Shown: positions 17,616-26,944 of the stretch, piece by piece | How positions within the stretch are numbered: position 1 is the stretch's first letter | How the letters are laid out: every line of letters starts with the position of its first letter | Source: Candidatus Dadabacteria bacterium UBA1144 | GTDB taxonomy: Bacteria > Desulfobacterota_D > UBA1144 | Length of the DNA stretch: 64,000 bases | Direction of reading: 5' to 3' | Assembly: GCA_002311855.1 (NCBI GenBank) | Contig: DCAB01000012.1 | Span: 193,759-257,758, forward strand | The notes under the pieces: model-generated | The model's database searches: none | The model's input: only the letters and a program-made list of their open reading frames with translations | Told to the model about the DNA's origin: nothing | Translations under genes and position numbers: made by a program

Positions 17616-18311
17616 TTATTTTTTATCTTTTGCACCAAATTTATCGGCTGTTTCCATTGAGATTCCTGCGTGTGCCCAGCAGGCCCCCGCACTCATAACC
17701 ATTGCCACATTTATGGCTTCCGTAATCTCTTCTTTTGTTACTCCCTCTTTAAGTCCGTCTCTTATGCAACTCCTTATACACCAAGGGCATTTAGCCAAAA
17801 GAGCACAGGCTAATCCCATTAATCCCTTTTTTAGTTTTTTTGATAAGTGACCATCAGCATAAACCATTTCATGGAAAGCCGAAAATTTCTCATGTGTTTC
17901 CCCGCTTAGCTTGTGAAATTCTTGTATTTGAGGAGTTATATTTTTACTAATAAAATATCCCTCCGTTACGTCTTTTTTGTCTTTCATCAAATCATAATTT
18001 TCAAAGGCAATGCTACCAAAAGCATAGGGTTGGCCCATTGCGAGTCTCATGGCAATAAAAATTCCTTCAGCAATCTGCTCATCTGTGGCACCTTCTGCCT
18101 TGGCTAGTTTCGTTCTTGATCTTATACAATACGGGCATCCCGTTATATGTGCACACGCCATCGCAATTAGTTGTTTGTCCCTTAAGCTAATTAGCCCTTC
18201 TTTAAAGACCTCGTTTTGATATCCCATCCATGTATCATTCAATTCCGGTACAAGATTTTTAAGCTTAATCATGTATTCGGATATATTATCTTTATATATA
18301 CTTTCACTCAT
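17616..18311 (-). CDS. Carboxymuconolactone decarboxylase-family protein with two AhpD-like domains
   Basis: A 231-aa tandem duplication of the AhpD/CMD fold, each half with the redox CxxC: GCPYC (Cys59, Cys62) and KCPWC (Cys175, Cys178), each followed by helix sequences such as GATDEQIAEGIFIAM and GVTKEEITEAINVAM. AhpD-type CxxC proteins act as peroxidase-linked disulfide reductases; a decarboxylase role is unlikely with these cysteines. I chose ATG 18311 because GAGGGGG lies 6 nt upstream; a TTG at 18326 is less likely. It heads the run into rluB and is divergent from amgK over 38 nt. Confidence 0.85.
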   Translation of the reverse strand: MSESIYKDNISEYMIKLKNLVPELNDTWMGYQNEVFKEGLISLRDKQLIAMACAHITGCPYCIRSRTKLAKAEGATDEQIAEGIFIAMRLAMGQPYAFGSIAFENYDLMKDKKDVTEGYFISKNITPQIQEFHKLSGETHEKFSAFHEMVYADGHLSKKLKKGLMGLACALLAKCPWCIRSCIRDGLKEGVTKEEITEAINVAMVMSAGACWAHAGISMETADKFGAKDKK

Positions 18312-18349
18312 AATAAACCCCCTCAATTTGGTAATATAAGTATTATAGT

Positions 18350-19363
18350 ATGAACAGAGATAAACTTATACAGAAATTTTTATCAGCAAATAATCTTGCG
18401 AACTGTACGTTAATTCCGATTAATAATGATGCGTCATTTAGAAAATATTTTAGAATAAAAGATAAAGGATTAATTTTGATGGACGCGCCATCCGAGCTAG
18501 GAGAATCGATAGAATCATTTATTAAAGTTGACGGAATACTCTTAGGTCTTGATTTGAATGTTCCAAGAATTCTTGCTGTCGAACCCAATGATGGTTTTTT
18601 ATTATTGGAAGATTTTGGAGAGAATGTCTTTTCAAAAATTTTATCCACAAATAATGAGGAAGGGCTGTACAAAAAAGCAATCGAAGTAATAGCCCATATA
18701 CAAAGTAGCAATATTCACCCCGATTTAAATGAATACTCGATAGAAGAATTGCTTAAAGAGTCCAGGCTTTTTATTGATTGGTACTTAATCAAACACAAAC
18801 AAATCAAAATTAATCCTAGTGATATTTTAGAATTTGAATCTATAATTTCAGCTTTGTTCCAAAGTATCTCGCCTGCTTTTGATACCATCGTCTTGAGAGA
18901 CTATCACGTAGACAATTTGTTTTATTTAGGCGACATAAGGGAATTGACCATTATGAACTACCGGAGAAATCTGGTTGCACCTGTAGGACTAATTGATTTC
19001 CAGGATGCTCTAATCGGCTCACCAAGTTACGATTTAGCCTCTTTAATTGAAGATGTAAGAAGACCAATAGGCTTAGAACTTAAAGAGAGTCTTCTTAATC
19101 ATTTTCTTTTGCATACAGATCTAGATTACGAAGAAACCGAGAGAGAGATTTCATTTTTTTCTGTTCAAAGAAATCTCAAGATTCTCGGAATTTTTTGTCG
19201 ACTAAAATACAGAGACAAGAAAGAAGATTATATGAAATATTTAAACAACGGCATAGATTTCTTATCAAAACACTTAGAAGATTCATCGATGAAAGACTTA
19301 AATCGGTGGATGAAAAAGTTTGCTCCAGAAATAAGTCCTCTACGAATTAATATTTTGAATTAG
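18350..19363 (+). CDS. amgK: Anomeric MurNAc/GlcNAc kinase-like (AmgK) phosphotransferase
   Basis: An aminoglycoside-phosphotransferase-fold sugar kinase. In Pseudomonas-type cell-wall recycling AmgK phosphorylates MurNAc at C1, bypassing de novo UDP-MurNAc synthesis. Seen here: NNDASFRKYFRI (25-36), LLLEDFG (84-90), the catalytic loop VLRDYHVDNLF (181-191, Asp184, Asn189) and the metal-binding LIDFQDALIGSPSYDLASL (214-232). The LRDYHVDNL and IDFQDA pair is typical of AmgK. MurU and TsaE, its usual neighbours, are not present. Its last 24 nt overlap tilS on the other strand. Confidence 0.85.
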   Translation: MNRDKLIQKFLSANNLANCTLIPINNDASFRKYFRIKDKGLILMDAPSELGESIESFIKVDGILLGLDLNVPRILAVEPNDGFLLLEDFGENVFSKILSTNNEEGLYKKAIEVIAHIQSSNIHPDLNEYSIEELLKESRLFIDWYLIKHKQIKINPSDILEFESIISALFQSISPAFDTIVLRDYHVDNLFYLGDIRELTIMNYRRNLVAPVGLIDFQDALIGSPSYDLASLIEDVRRPIGLELKESLLNHFLLHTDLDYEETEREISFFSVQRNLKILGIFCRLKYRDKKEDYMKYLNNGIDFLSKHLEDSSMKDLNRWMKKFAPEISPLRINILN

Positions 19364-20725
19364 TTTATCCAACTTTGTGCTTTTCACAGAAATACCTATA
19401 GAGTTTTCTTGATAGGTCTTCAATCTTAGCGAAGAATTTATATTGACTCCGTGTATGTGAAAAATTTTTCCTTCGGATTCAAAGACTGGCAATCTGGCCC
19501 TAATAAACCTGGGAATCTTGTTGTCTATAAAAATATCTTGTAATTTTTTTGGAGATCTCATTCCTTTTAATTTCATTCTATCCCCGTCTTGAAAATTCCT
19601 GACACTAATAGGAAATTTCATCTTCGACAAATCAAAAAAAACATAATTTAAATTATCGTCAAAGTTTTCCTTTGTAATTTTTATCTCTAAATTGTCATTC
19701 TCCCATACCCCTTCGCAAAGAATATTCAAGTCTAAGACCGGATCCATATATTTTTGAGTTTTTATACAAAGGAAATTATACCCCTTCTCTATTTTTATAT
19801 TATTTGTAAGAAGAAATTCCCAGGAAGCGCTACTTGATTTAATCAATCTTAAAATATCATCAATGTTCCTAAAGCTAATAAAATCCTTGGGGCCTATCTT
19901 CGTAAGAAAAAAACGGTACAAAATTTCCTTGATTTCAAAATCACTTAGATTCAAGATATCTTGAATTGAAGCGACAAACTCATAATCTGAGACCTCTTTA
20001 ATCAAAGAAGGTTCGAGACCACTCAAACGTTCATCTATATATTTATTTTGCTCCGCAATCATTTGTAAAGTATTTGAAATAATAGAGTTTAAATTTGGAT
20101 TAAATTGTTTTAATAATGGTATTAAGTTTTCTCTAATATTGTTTCTCGTATATTTAATATCAGAATTTGATTCATCTTCTATCCAATCAAGATTTTCTGA
20201 GATAAGAAAATCAGTTATCTGATTTTTTGTAAAACTTATCATTGGGCGAAAATAAGGACCTTCTAAAATCTTAATGCTTTGTAGGCCCTTTAAAGAAGAA
20301 CCTCTTAATAATCTCATAAAAAAAGTTTCTATCTGATCATCTGAGTGGTGAGCCAGTAAAATATGTTTCGAGCCAGTACTCATTTGGATATTTTCTAGAA
20401 ATTTTCTTCTAAATACTCTTCCTGTTTCTTCAATTCCTTTATTTAAATGCCTCGAAGCTCGTTTTATATCGAGTTTTTTTACATATAAGGGTATTTTGTT
20501 TGCCCTACATAAGCTTTCGACAAATTTTTGATCTGTTTCGGAATTCTTTCTCAAATAGTGGTTAAAGTGACATGCAAAAATCGATAAAGCTAACGGTGAA
20601 CGGATGAGTGTATGAAGCAAGGCGACAGAGTCTCGCCCTCCAGATAAACCTATTACGACCTTATCCCCTTTCTTTAAATATTTTTCTAGCTCAGAACTTA
20701 TACTTTGAAATAGATTCCGCCTCAT
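19340..20725 (-). CDS. tilS: tRNA(Ile)-lysidine synthase
   Basis: Modifies C34 of tRNA-Ile(CAU) to lysidine so that it reads AUA. The N-terminal PP-loop is SGGRDS (28-33), followed by HHSDDQIETFFMRLLRGS (about 129-146), then the central helical domain and the TilS C-terminal domain with RDGDRMKLKGMRSPKKLQD-like features. Its 461 aa are normal. It overlaps the upstream DUF502 gene by 35 nt and amgK by 24 nt. A tRNA with anticodon CAT at 58.8 kb could be its substrate or elongator tRNA-Met. Confidence 0.95.
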   Translation of the reverse strand: MRRNLFQSISSELEKYLKKGDKVVIGLSGGRDSVALLHTLIRSPLALSIFACHFNHYLRKNSETDQKFVESLCRANKIPLYVKKLDIKRASRHLNKGIEETGRVFRRKFLENIQMSTGSKHILLAHHSDDQIETFFMRLLRGSSLKGLQSIKILEGPYFRPMISFTKNQITDFLISENLDWIEDESNSDIKYTRNNIRENLIPLLKQFNPNLNSIISNTLQMIAEQNKYIDERLSGLEPSLIKEVSDYEFVASIQDILNLSDFEIKEILYRFFLTKIGPKDFISFRNIDDILRLIKSSSASWEFLLTNNIKIEKGYNFLCIKTQKYMDPVLDLNILCEGVWENDNLEIKITKENFDDNLNYVFFDLSKMKFPISVRNFQDGDRMKLKGMRSPKKLQDIFIDNKIPRFIRARLPVFESEGKIFHIHGVNINSSLRLKTYQENSIGISVKSTKLDKLIQNINS

Positions 20726-21335
20726 TTAAAGAAAGTCCTCCTGAAATTATCAACTTGAATGCAGCCTCTGGTGAGATAGCTAATTCTTTGATTTCGTTTT
20801 TCTCAAAAAAGACGAGAAAGCCTGAGCTCGGATTGGGGCACGTTGGAACAAAAACGGGAATTTTGTCTAATTCTTTTGAATCTAATGGCTGAGTAGCAAA
20901 ACCCAAACAGTATGCTCCTTTCCGTGGATATTCTACCAATACAACTTTTTGATTCTTCCCCCCTTCTGAGAAAACTATTTTTGAAATCTGTTTGGTTGCG
21001 GAAAAAATTGAATTAGCAAGGGGGATTTTTGATATCGTCCTTTCACCTATTTTCAATAAAAATTTACCTAATAGATTTTTAGTTGCCACTCCCAGTAGGG
21101 TGACAAGAAAAACAAAACAAAAAATAGCTATCAGGAACAATATGGCGTCAGTTACAGCTGGGGAAATATAAATTGGTAATATTTCTAAATTCACAAACCT
21201 CGCAGGAGTAAAATGAACTAAGGAATTTAACCATGTCCCTATCTGTATTACCAAATAAATGGTAATTATAAAGGGTATAAAAACTGCTAATCCTGAAAGA
21301 AAGTTCAATCTAATAAAATTAATTAATTTTTTCAT
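20691..21335 (-). CDS. DUF502 inner-membrane protein
   Basis: A 214-aa protein of the DUF502 family. There are two membrane segments: about 10-33 (LSGLAVFIPFIITIYLVIQI) and about 60-87 (AILFLIAIFCFVFLVTLLGVA). The family signature follows in the soluble part: IPLANSIFSATKQISK, then VVLVEYPRKGAYCLGFAT and VFVPTCPNPSSGFLVFF. The biochemical function is unknown. It overlaps tilS by 35 nt and follows ihfA by 6 nt, so it is probably co-transcribed with pheT-ihfA-tilS. Confidence 0.88.
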   Translation of the reverse strand: MKKLINFIRLNFLSGLAVFIPFIITIYLVIQIGTWLNSLVHFTPARFVNLEILPIYISPAVTDAILFLIAIFCFVFLVTLLGVATKNLLGKFLLKIGERTISKIPLANSIFSATKQISKIVFSEGGKNQKVVLVEYPRKGAYCLGFATQPLDSKELDKIPVFVPTCPNPSSGFLVFFEKNEIKELAISPEAAFKLIISGGLSLNEAESISKYKF

Positions 21336-21341
21336 TGAGCA

Positions 21342-21632
21342 TCAATCCAAATTCGAAGACTCGCTTAGCTTTTTTCTAAGTGATTTGCTCGGACGAAAAG
21401 CAATCGCTTTTCTTCGGGAAATCTGAATTGTTTCACCAGTGGTAGGATTTCTCCCTAGCCTAGGCTCCCTATCTTGTATTTTTAATGAGCCAAACTTAGG
21501 AAGTTTAACATCATTATGGGCAGCCAAGTTGTCAATAATAATGTGGAAAAATTTATCAACTATTCGTGCGGACTCCTTAAGGTTGAACCCCAATGATTTA
21601 TGTAAAATGTTTGTTAAGTCTTTTCTTGTCAT
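21342..21632 (-). CDS. ihfA: Integration host factor alpha-type DNA-bending protein
   Basis: A 96-aa HU/IHF family protein. The DNA-binding arm reads GRNPTTGETIQISRRKAIAFRPS, with KFGSLKIQDREPRLGRNP before it. Position directly after pheT, as in E. coli pheST-ihfA, favours IHF alpha over HU. It starts 3 nt after pheT on the same strand. An IHF beta partner is not in the window, so it could act as a homodimer. Confidence 0.9.
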   Translation of the reverse strand: MTRKDLTNILHKSLGFNLKESARIVDKFFHIIIDNLAAHNDVKLPKFGSLKIQDREPRLGRNPTTGETIQISRRKAIAFRPSKSLRKKLSESSNLD

Positions 21633-21635
21633 TTT

Positions 21636-24059
21636 TTACTCTCTAATCTCCGCATTAATTTCTTTTTGTAAATTAATTACTAATTGCTCGAATATCGATG
21701 AAACCTCATCATCTTGAAGGGTTCTATCGTCTGAGCCAAAAACTACAGATAAAGATAAACTTTTTTTATTTTTTCCTAATTTCGAGTCCTCAAATAAATC
21801 AAAAACAAAAGTATCTTTAATTATAGGAGAAGGGAAAGAACTTATAGTTTCAAGTATCTTTTGAGATTGAATATCTTTGTCAACAACGATTGACAAATCT
21901 CGTTGAGTGAAAGGAAAGTTACCAAAAGGACGCATAATTTTTTTGGGATTGATAAAATTAGGAATTTTATCCACAAAAATGGTAGATAAAACTAATCCCT
22001 TTTTTATTTCATACTGACGTGAGACCTCAGGATGCAATTCTCCAATGTAACCAATTAAATATTTATTAAAATAAATCATTGACGATTTTGCAGGGTGTAG
22101 AATATCATTATAAATTTTTGATAGTTCAGATTTAAAAACAATTTGCTTAATATCTAATCCTAAAGATTGAAAAAACTTAAATAGTGAATTTTTTAAATCA
22201 AAAAAATCATCCTGTGATTTTTTCCAAAAAGGGTCGGAGGATTTATAGGAGCAGATAATTCCAATTTGCATACGTTGGCTAGGACCTAAATTATCATCAA
22301 TGAAAATATTACCTATCTCAAAGAGCTTAAATGCTTCAAGGTTGTGATTAAAATTATACAAAGCATTTTGTATTAAGGATGGGATCAAGCTCGTTCTTAA
22401 AAATTTTGCATCTTGTGAATGTGGATTTAAAATTTCGAATTTCTTCAATTTGGGAAATGAAGTTCGATCATTAGTGAAACTAAAGTTTATTACTTCAGAG
22501 AAACCTTCAAGAGGGAAAACCTCCCTTCCTTTTGTAGCAATATTTCGTAAATCAATTGTGGGATTAAATATCTTCTCTCGTAAAGGAATTCTGGGTAGCA
22601 CCGGTGGTATCGAATCCAGGCCAATGATTCTTGCAATTTCTTCAATAAGATCGCAATCATTTAACAAATCAAATCTATAGGGCGGTAAATTAAACTTATA
22701 AAAATCATCTTTATTGGATATACAATCAATAGATAAAGATGAAAGGGTTTGAATAATTTTGTTCTTTTTTAGTGATAAACCAAGGGTATTAAAAACTTTA
22801 CTTAAATCAAGAGTGATAAAACGGCTATCTTTAATTCTAGGATTTGTATCTATATATTTTTTAACAATCGTTCCCCCACAAATAGTCGTTATTAAGTGTG
22901 CAGCATAAATCAAAGCGTTTGGTATTAAATGTTCTGATACTCTTCTTTCAAATCTAAACGATGATTCAGTAGAAATGTTGAGACTCTTTGAGCTTAGACG
23001 AATAGTTGTTGGATTGAAGGATGCACACTCCAATAAAATATTTTTTGTTTTTTTATTAATGCACGATCTTTTGCCGCCAATAACACCAGCAAAAGCTATA
23101 GGTCCTTTAGAATCTGAAATTGTTATATGGCCTTCAGAATTTTTAAGATTATCATCTAGTGTTTCAAAAGTATCTTTAACCTTTTTCGAAATATGAATAC
23201 GATTTCCAATTATTTCATCAAAATCAAAAGCATGGATTGGATGACCAGTTAAAAACATAAATAGATTAGTTGAATCAACGATATTATTTACCGTATTAAT
23301 GTTTAGTTTAGCCAATAAATTTCTAAGCCAAAATGGAGATTCTTGAATAAATATATTTTCAATTTTTATTAATGAATACCGAATTGCATCTTTAGTATTA
23401 ATATGAACAGAAATACCATCAATATCATCTGTTAATTTATAATGTTTTGTTTTTGTGTTTAATAATTTATCTGTAAAATTTATATTTAAAACTGCAGCAA
23501 GTTCTCTTGCAATGCCAACGAAACTTAAACAATCTCCTCTATTCGGTGCTACGGAAATGTCAAAAATGAAATCCTCTAATTGTGAAAGATTATTAATCTT
23601 AGTACCAATTTTAGTTTTAGGAGGAAGTATAAATATTTTATCTTTCTCAGAATATCCGACACTGAGTTCATCAAGAGAACAAAGCATTCCGTGCGATTCA
23701 AGTCCTCGGATTTTAGTTTTTTTAATCTTTATGCTATCTAGAGATTTGTCTAAGTTATTAAGTTGTGATCCAATTTGGGCAAGTGGTACTAAATCATTTA
23801 TCTTGATATTTTGCGCTCCACAAACTACTTGTAACAAGTTCTCCCCCGTATCAACAGTACAAATTGTTAATTTATCGGCATTAGGATGGGGGTCTATTGT
23901 TAAGATTTTTGCTGCAATTACCATAGGGTCAATTTGACTTAAATTGGAATGGGTTACGGATTCGACTTCAAATCCAATCTTTGTTAAAGTTTTCTCAATC
24001 TTTTGTGGATCAAGTTTTCTATTAAATATTTTTTCTAATTCGCTTAATGGAACAATCAT
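21636..24059 (-). CDS. pheT: Phenylalanyl-tRNA synthetase beta subunit
   Basis: Beta subunit of the tetrameric PheRS. The 807-aa protein has an EMAP/OB tRNA-binding domain (about 40-150; VVCGAQNIKINDLVPLA, GLESHGMLCS), B3/B4 editing domain (about 210-380; SSFRFERRVSEH), B5 domain, a catalytic-like core, and the C-terminal ferredoxin-like anticodon-binding domain (FPFTQRDLSIVVDK). Unusually, pheS is not directly upstream: the gene before it is mnmE after a 166-bp gap. A TATAAT-like -10 (GTATAAT) and a 9-bp-arm palindrome lie in that gap, so pheT probably has its own promoter. Confidence 0.96.
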   Translation of the reverse strand: MIVPLSELEKIFNRKLDPQKIEKTLTKIGFEVESVTHSNLSQIDPMVIAAKILTIDPHPNADKLTICTVDTGENLLQVVCGAQNIKINDLVPLAQIGSQLNNLDKSLDSIKIKKTKIRGLESHGMLCSLDELSVGYSEKDKIFILPPKTKIGTKINNLSQLEDFIFDISVAPNRGDCLSFVGIARELAAVLNINFTDKLLNTKTKHYKLTDDIDGISVHINTKDAIRYSLIKIENIFIQESPFWLRNLLAKLNINTVNNIVDSTNLFMFLTGHPIHAFDFDEIIGNRIHISKKVKDTFETLDDNLKNSEGHITISDSKGPIAFAGVIGGKRSCINKKTKNILLECASFNPTTIRLSSKSLNISTESSFRFERRVSEHLIPNALIYAAHLITTICGGTIVKKYIDTNPRIKDSRFITLDLSKVFNTLGLSLKKNKIIQTLSSLSIDCISNKDDFYKFNLPPYRFDLLNDCDLIEEIARIIGLDSIPPVLPRIPLREKIFNPTIDLRNIATKGREVFPLEGFSEVINFSFTNDRTSFPKLKKFEILNPHSQDAKFLRTSLIPSLIQNALYNFNHNLEAFKLFEIGNIFIDDNLGPSQRMQIGIICSYKSSDPFWKKSQDDFFDLKNSLFKFFQSLGLDIKQIVFKSELSKIYNDILHPAKSSMIYFNKYLIGYIGELHPEVSRQYEIKKGLVLSTIFVDKIPNFINPKKIMRPFGNFPFTQRDLSIVVDKDIQSQKILETISSFPSPIIKDTFVFDLFEDSKLGKNKKSLSLSVVFGSDDRTLQDDEVSSIFEQLVINLQKEINAEIRE

Positions 24060-24139
24060 GTTATACCTAACTATGCTATTATACTACATTTTTTTTATTA
24101 CATTCTCACTCTTTTTTTTACTAAATAATGAAACTAAGA

Positions 24140-24168
24140 TATCAACATATTGTGGAAACATGTTGATA
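24140..24168. repeat. Palindrome upstream of pheT
   Basis: Perfect 9-bp arms TATCAACAT (24140-24148) and ATGTTGATA (24160-24168) separated by 11 nt. There is no T-tract, so it is not an intrinsic terminator. Both arms contain a sequence one base from a DnaA box (TATCAACA). It lies 80-110 bp upstream of the pheT ATG and is a candidate operator. Confidence 0.55.
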
Positions 24169-24225
24169 ACGATTTCTTTAATGTATCTAATCCCCTGAAA
24201 TCATTAAATAATTTAATTTTCATAC

Positions 24226-25617
24226 CTACTTCCCGATACAGAATTTGGAAAATAATGCATCATAAATATCTTCGTTAGATACTTCCCCTGTTATTTTTCC
24301 TATTTCATTTAGAAACTCTCTAATCTCAAAAGATACAATCTCCATTGGACTCCCATCGTTAAATAATTTTAATGAATTTTGAATTGACATAATCCCCTTT
24401 CTTAGGTGTCTCACTTGTCTTTCAGTTGTTAATAGAGCCTCGTCAGAATCTAAATTGTCTCCCATTTTTGATAATTCTGGTAATTTTTCAACCAATAAGT
24501 CCACATTTATGTTCTTTTTTGCAGAAATCTTTATATATTCGACACCTTCCTCAATTAATTCATTTTCAATCTTCCATTTTTTGTCAAATCCATATATATC
24601 GCACTTATTTAATATATATATTTTTTTTCCACGTGGAATAAAGTCAAATTTTTGATCAACTAATTTTATATTGATGTCCGAATCCATTACGATAAGTACC
24701 AAATCAGAATAATCAACTTGGTCTTTGGCTTTTTGAATTCCAATATTCTCAATTTCATTTGTAGTAATTCTCATCCCAGCTGTATCAGAAAAAACTATTT
24801 TTTTTCCATCAACGATTATTTGAGCATCTAACAAATCTCTAGTGGTTCCGGGGGTAGATGTAACGATGGCTTTTTCCTCGTTAATTATAGAATTCAATAG
24901 GGTTGATTTGCCAACATTTGGTTCACCTAAAATTAGCACCCTTAGCCCGTCTATAATAAGTCTCCCTCTACGATATGTTTGCATTAGAAGATTAGATTGA
25001 TTGATTAGATTCTGAAATTCTTCTTCAATAGAATTCTTGTCGAATTGAGGAATTTCTTCTTCTGGAAAATCGACTCTAGCTTCAATTTCAGATAAAAGAT
25101 TGATACCTAACTGCCTAAGATTATTGAATTTTTTTGTAATTGCTCCTGAAATATTCTTAGTTGAACAACGTGCGGATGCTTCAGACTGAGAGGCGATTAA
25201 TGTCGATATAGCTTCAGCTTTTAACAAATCAATTTTACCGTTTATGAATGATCTATAAGAAAACTCACCTGGTTCTGCTATTCTTGCTCCAAGATCTACA
25301 ATGGTGTTTAAAACTGTGTTGGGAACAACAAATCCTCCATGTGTATGAAATTCTATTACATCTTGTCCTGTTAATGAATTTGGTGAGCTAAAAAAAATGC
25401 AAATTGATTCGTCAATAATTTCTCCTCGATGTACCAAATTCCCAAAATAGACCATTCTATGTTTAAGGTCTTCGCTATTACAACTAGCTTTAAATAGTTT
25501 TAATGCAATTTTTTTGGAATCAGAGCCACTTATTCTAATAACCGAAATTGAACCAGCTCCGGATGGTGTGCAAATAGCGCAAATAGTGTCATTAAGTAAT
25601 TGAATTTTATTTCTCAT
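24226..25617 (-). CDS. mnmE: tRNA modification GTPase MnmE
   Basis: With MnmG this GTPase installs the (carboxymethyl)aminomethyl group at U34 of several tRNAs. Domains: N-terminal tetrahydrofolate-binding domain (1-120; TPSGAGSISVIRISG), helical domain, the Ras-like G domain with GEPNVGKST (231-239), DTAG and NKCD, and the invariant C-terminal FCIGK with the catalytic cysteine. Its 463 aa are normal. MnmE usually sits after yidC/jag near oriC; here it is 16 kb from jag. No mnmG is in the window. Confidence 0.96.
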   Translation of the reverse strand: MRNKIQLLNDTICAICTPSGAGSISVIRISGSDSKKIALKLFKASCNSEDLKHRMVYFGNLVHRGEIIDESICIFFSSPNSLTGQDVIEFHTHGGFVVPNTVLNTIVDLGARIAEPGEFSYRSFINGKIDLLKAEAISTLIASQSEASARCSTKNISGAITKKFNNLRQLGINLLSEIEARVDFPEEEIPQFDKNSIEEEFQNLINQSNLLMQTYRRGRLIIDGLRVLILGEPNVGKSTLLNSIINEEKAIVTSTPGTTRDLLDAQIIVDGKKIVFSDTAGMRITTNEIENIGIQKAKDQVDYSDLVLIVMDSDINIKLVDQKFDFIPRGKKIYILNKCDIYGFDKKWKIENELIEEGVEYIKISAKKNINVDLLVEKLPELSKMGDNLDSDEALLTTERQVRHLRKGIMSIQNSLKLFNDGSPMEIVSFEIREFLNEIGKITGEVSNEDIYDALFSKFCIGK

Positions 25618-25679
25618 CTTAATCTAATAAGAATACGCTTTATTAATGTTAACAACTAAAATTATATTAAATTTTTTTT

Positions 25680-25708
25680 TTGCGATATACTAGTCACTCT
25701 GCTATAAT
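25680..25708 (+). promoter_or_regulatory. Promoter of the acyl-CoA dehydrogenase operon
   Basis: TTGCGA (25680-25685), 17-nt spacer, TATAAT (25703-25708). The leader to the ATG at 25753 is about 37 nt and contains GGGAGGG as ribosome-binding site. Confidence 0.75.
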
Positions 25709-25752
25709 ACTTTGGTTTAATTACCCCCAATCACCACCTGGGAGGGCAACTA

Positions 25753-26898
25753 ATGGGTCTATGCTTTGATTTTTCTGAAGAACAAAATATGATGCGTGAT
25801 GCAATTAAAACATTTTGCAAGGAAGAAGTTGAACCTCTCGTTGAAAATGCAGAAAAACAAGAATCTTTTCCTATCGAGTTGTATCCCAAGATGGCAGAGA
25901 TGGGCTTATTAGGAATATGTTTCGATGAAAAATATGGTGGCTTGTCTCTTGATAAGGTTACAGAGTGTATATTAGCCGAAGAATTGGGCAGAACATGCGC
26001 TGGGATAGCAAAAGGCGTAAATGCCCACGTTGACTTAGCATGCTTGCCCCTCTCTAAGTTTGGAACCGAGGAACAAAAAGAAAAGTATTTGGTCCCCTCA
26101 ATATCCGGAGAACTGATTGGTGCACTCGCAATAACTGAACCAAATGCCGGTTCTGACGCAAGAGCAATAAAAACAAGTGCTACACAAGAAAAAGATAAGT
26201 GGATTTTAAATGGAACAAAGACATGGATTACAAATGGAGTAATTTGTAATTATGTAGTTGTTGCAGCATATACAAACAAAGAAGATAGAAAAAATGGTAT
26301 TAGTATTTTTCTAGTTGACAAGGATACTCCGGGGTTTTTAGTTTCAAGAAAAATTGAAAAATTAGGACATAGGTCATCAGATGTAGCTGAATTGGTATTC
26401 GAAAATTGCGAACTTCCCAAAGATGCTCTTCTTGGAGGAGAAGAAGGAAAATTTCAAGCATTAATGGAGACATTGATAGCTGCAAGAATTTCACATTCCA
26501 TAAAGAGCGTTGGCCTTGCAACTGCTGCATTTGAATATGCTTTAAGCTACTCAAAAGAAAGAGAAGCTTTTGGAAGAAAAATTAATAAGTTTCAAGGAAT
26601 AAGTTTCAAATTAGCCCAGATGGCAACAAAAATTGAAACCGCAAGATTGCTTGGATATAAGGCCGCATGGCTCTACGATCAAGGTAGGCCTTGCGTTAAA
26701 GAGGCATCAATGGCCAAGCTTTACTCAGCCGAAGTGGTACAGTGGTGCGCCACTGAAGGGGTTCAGGTTTTAGGTGGTTACGGATATGCAACTGAATATG
26801 CAGCTGAGAGATTTTATAGAGATGCCAAACTGGCATCCATCACTGAGGGCACATCCGAGATTCAACAGATTATTATTGCTAGGGAGCTTGGAATTTAA
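25753..26898 (+). CDS. Acyl-CoA dehydrogenase
   Basis: FAD enzyme that introduces a 2,3 double bond in acyl-CoA and passes electrons to ETF. The family patterns are complete: ALAITEPNAGSDA (FAD/acyl loop), TWITNGVI, RISHSIKSVGLATAAFEYAL, FGRKINKFQGISF, QVLGGYGYATEYAAERFYRD, and the catalytic Glu365 in ITEGTSEIQ. It has 381 aa, as for short-chain types. It heads an operon with a thiolase-fold protein, DUF35 protein and MaoC hydratase. The chain or side chain oxidised is unknown. The likely electron route runs through ETF to the quinone oxidoreductase-like protein at 39.3-41.3 kb; etfAB are not in the window. Confidence 0.94.
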   Translation: MGLCFDFSEEQNMMRDAIKTFCKEEVEPLVENAEKQESFPIELYPKMAEMGLLGICFDEKYGGLSLDKVTECILAEELGRTCAGIAKGVNAHVDLACLPLSKFGTEEQKEKYLVPSISGELIGALAITEPNAGSDARAIKTSATQEKDKWILNGTKTWITNGVICNYVVVAAYTNKEDRKNGISIFLVDKDTPGFLVSRKIEKLGHRSSDVAELVFENCELPKDALLGGEEGKFQALMETLIAARISHSIKSVGLATAAFEYALSYSKEREAFGRKINKFQGISFKLAQMATKIETARLLGYKAAWLYDQGRPCVKEASMAKLYSAEVVQWCATEGVQVLGGYGYATEYAAERFYRDAKLASITEGTSEIQQIIIARELGI

Positions 26899-26944
26899 AT
26901 TATCTTTGTTAAGCTAAAAATAGAAAAGCAAAAGGAGATTTACA

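Noticed and set aside
23455..23937. 160-codon plus-strand frame inside pheT
   Set aside because: It is the antisense shadow of the PheT tRNA-binding domain; no codon or promoter support.
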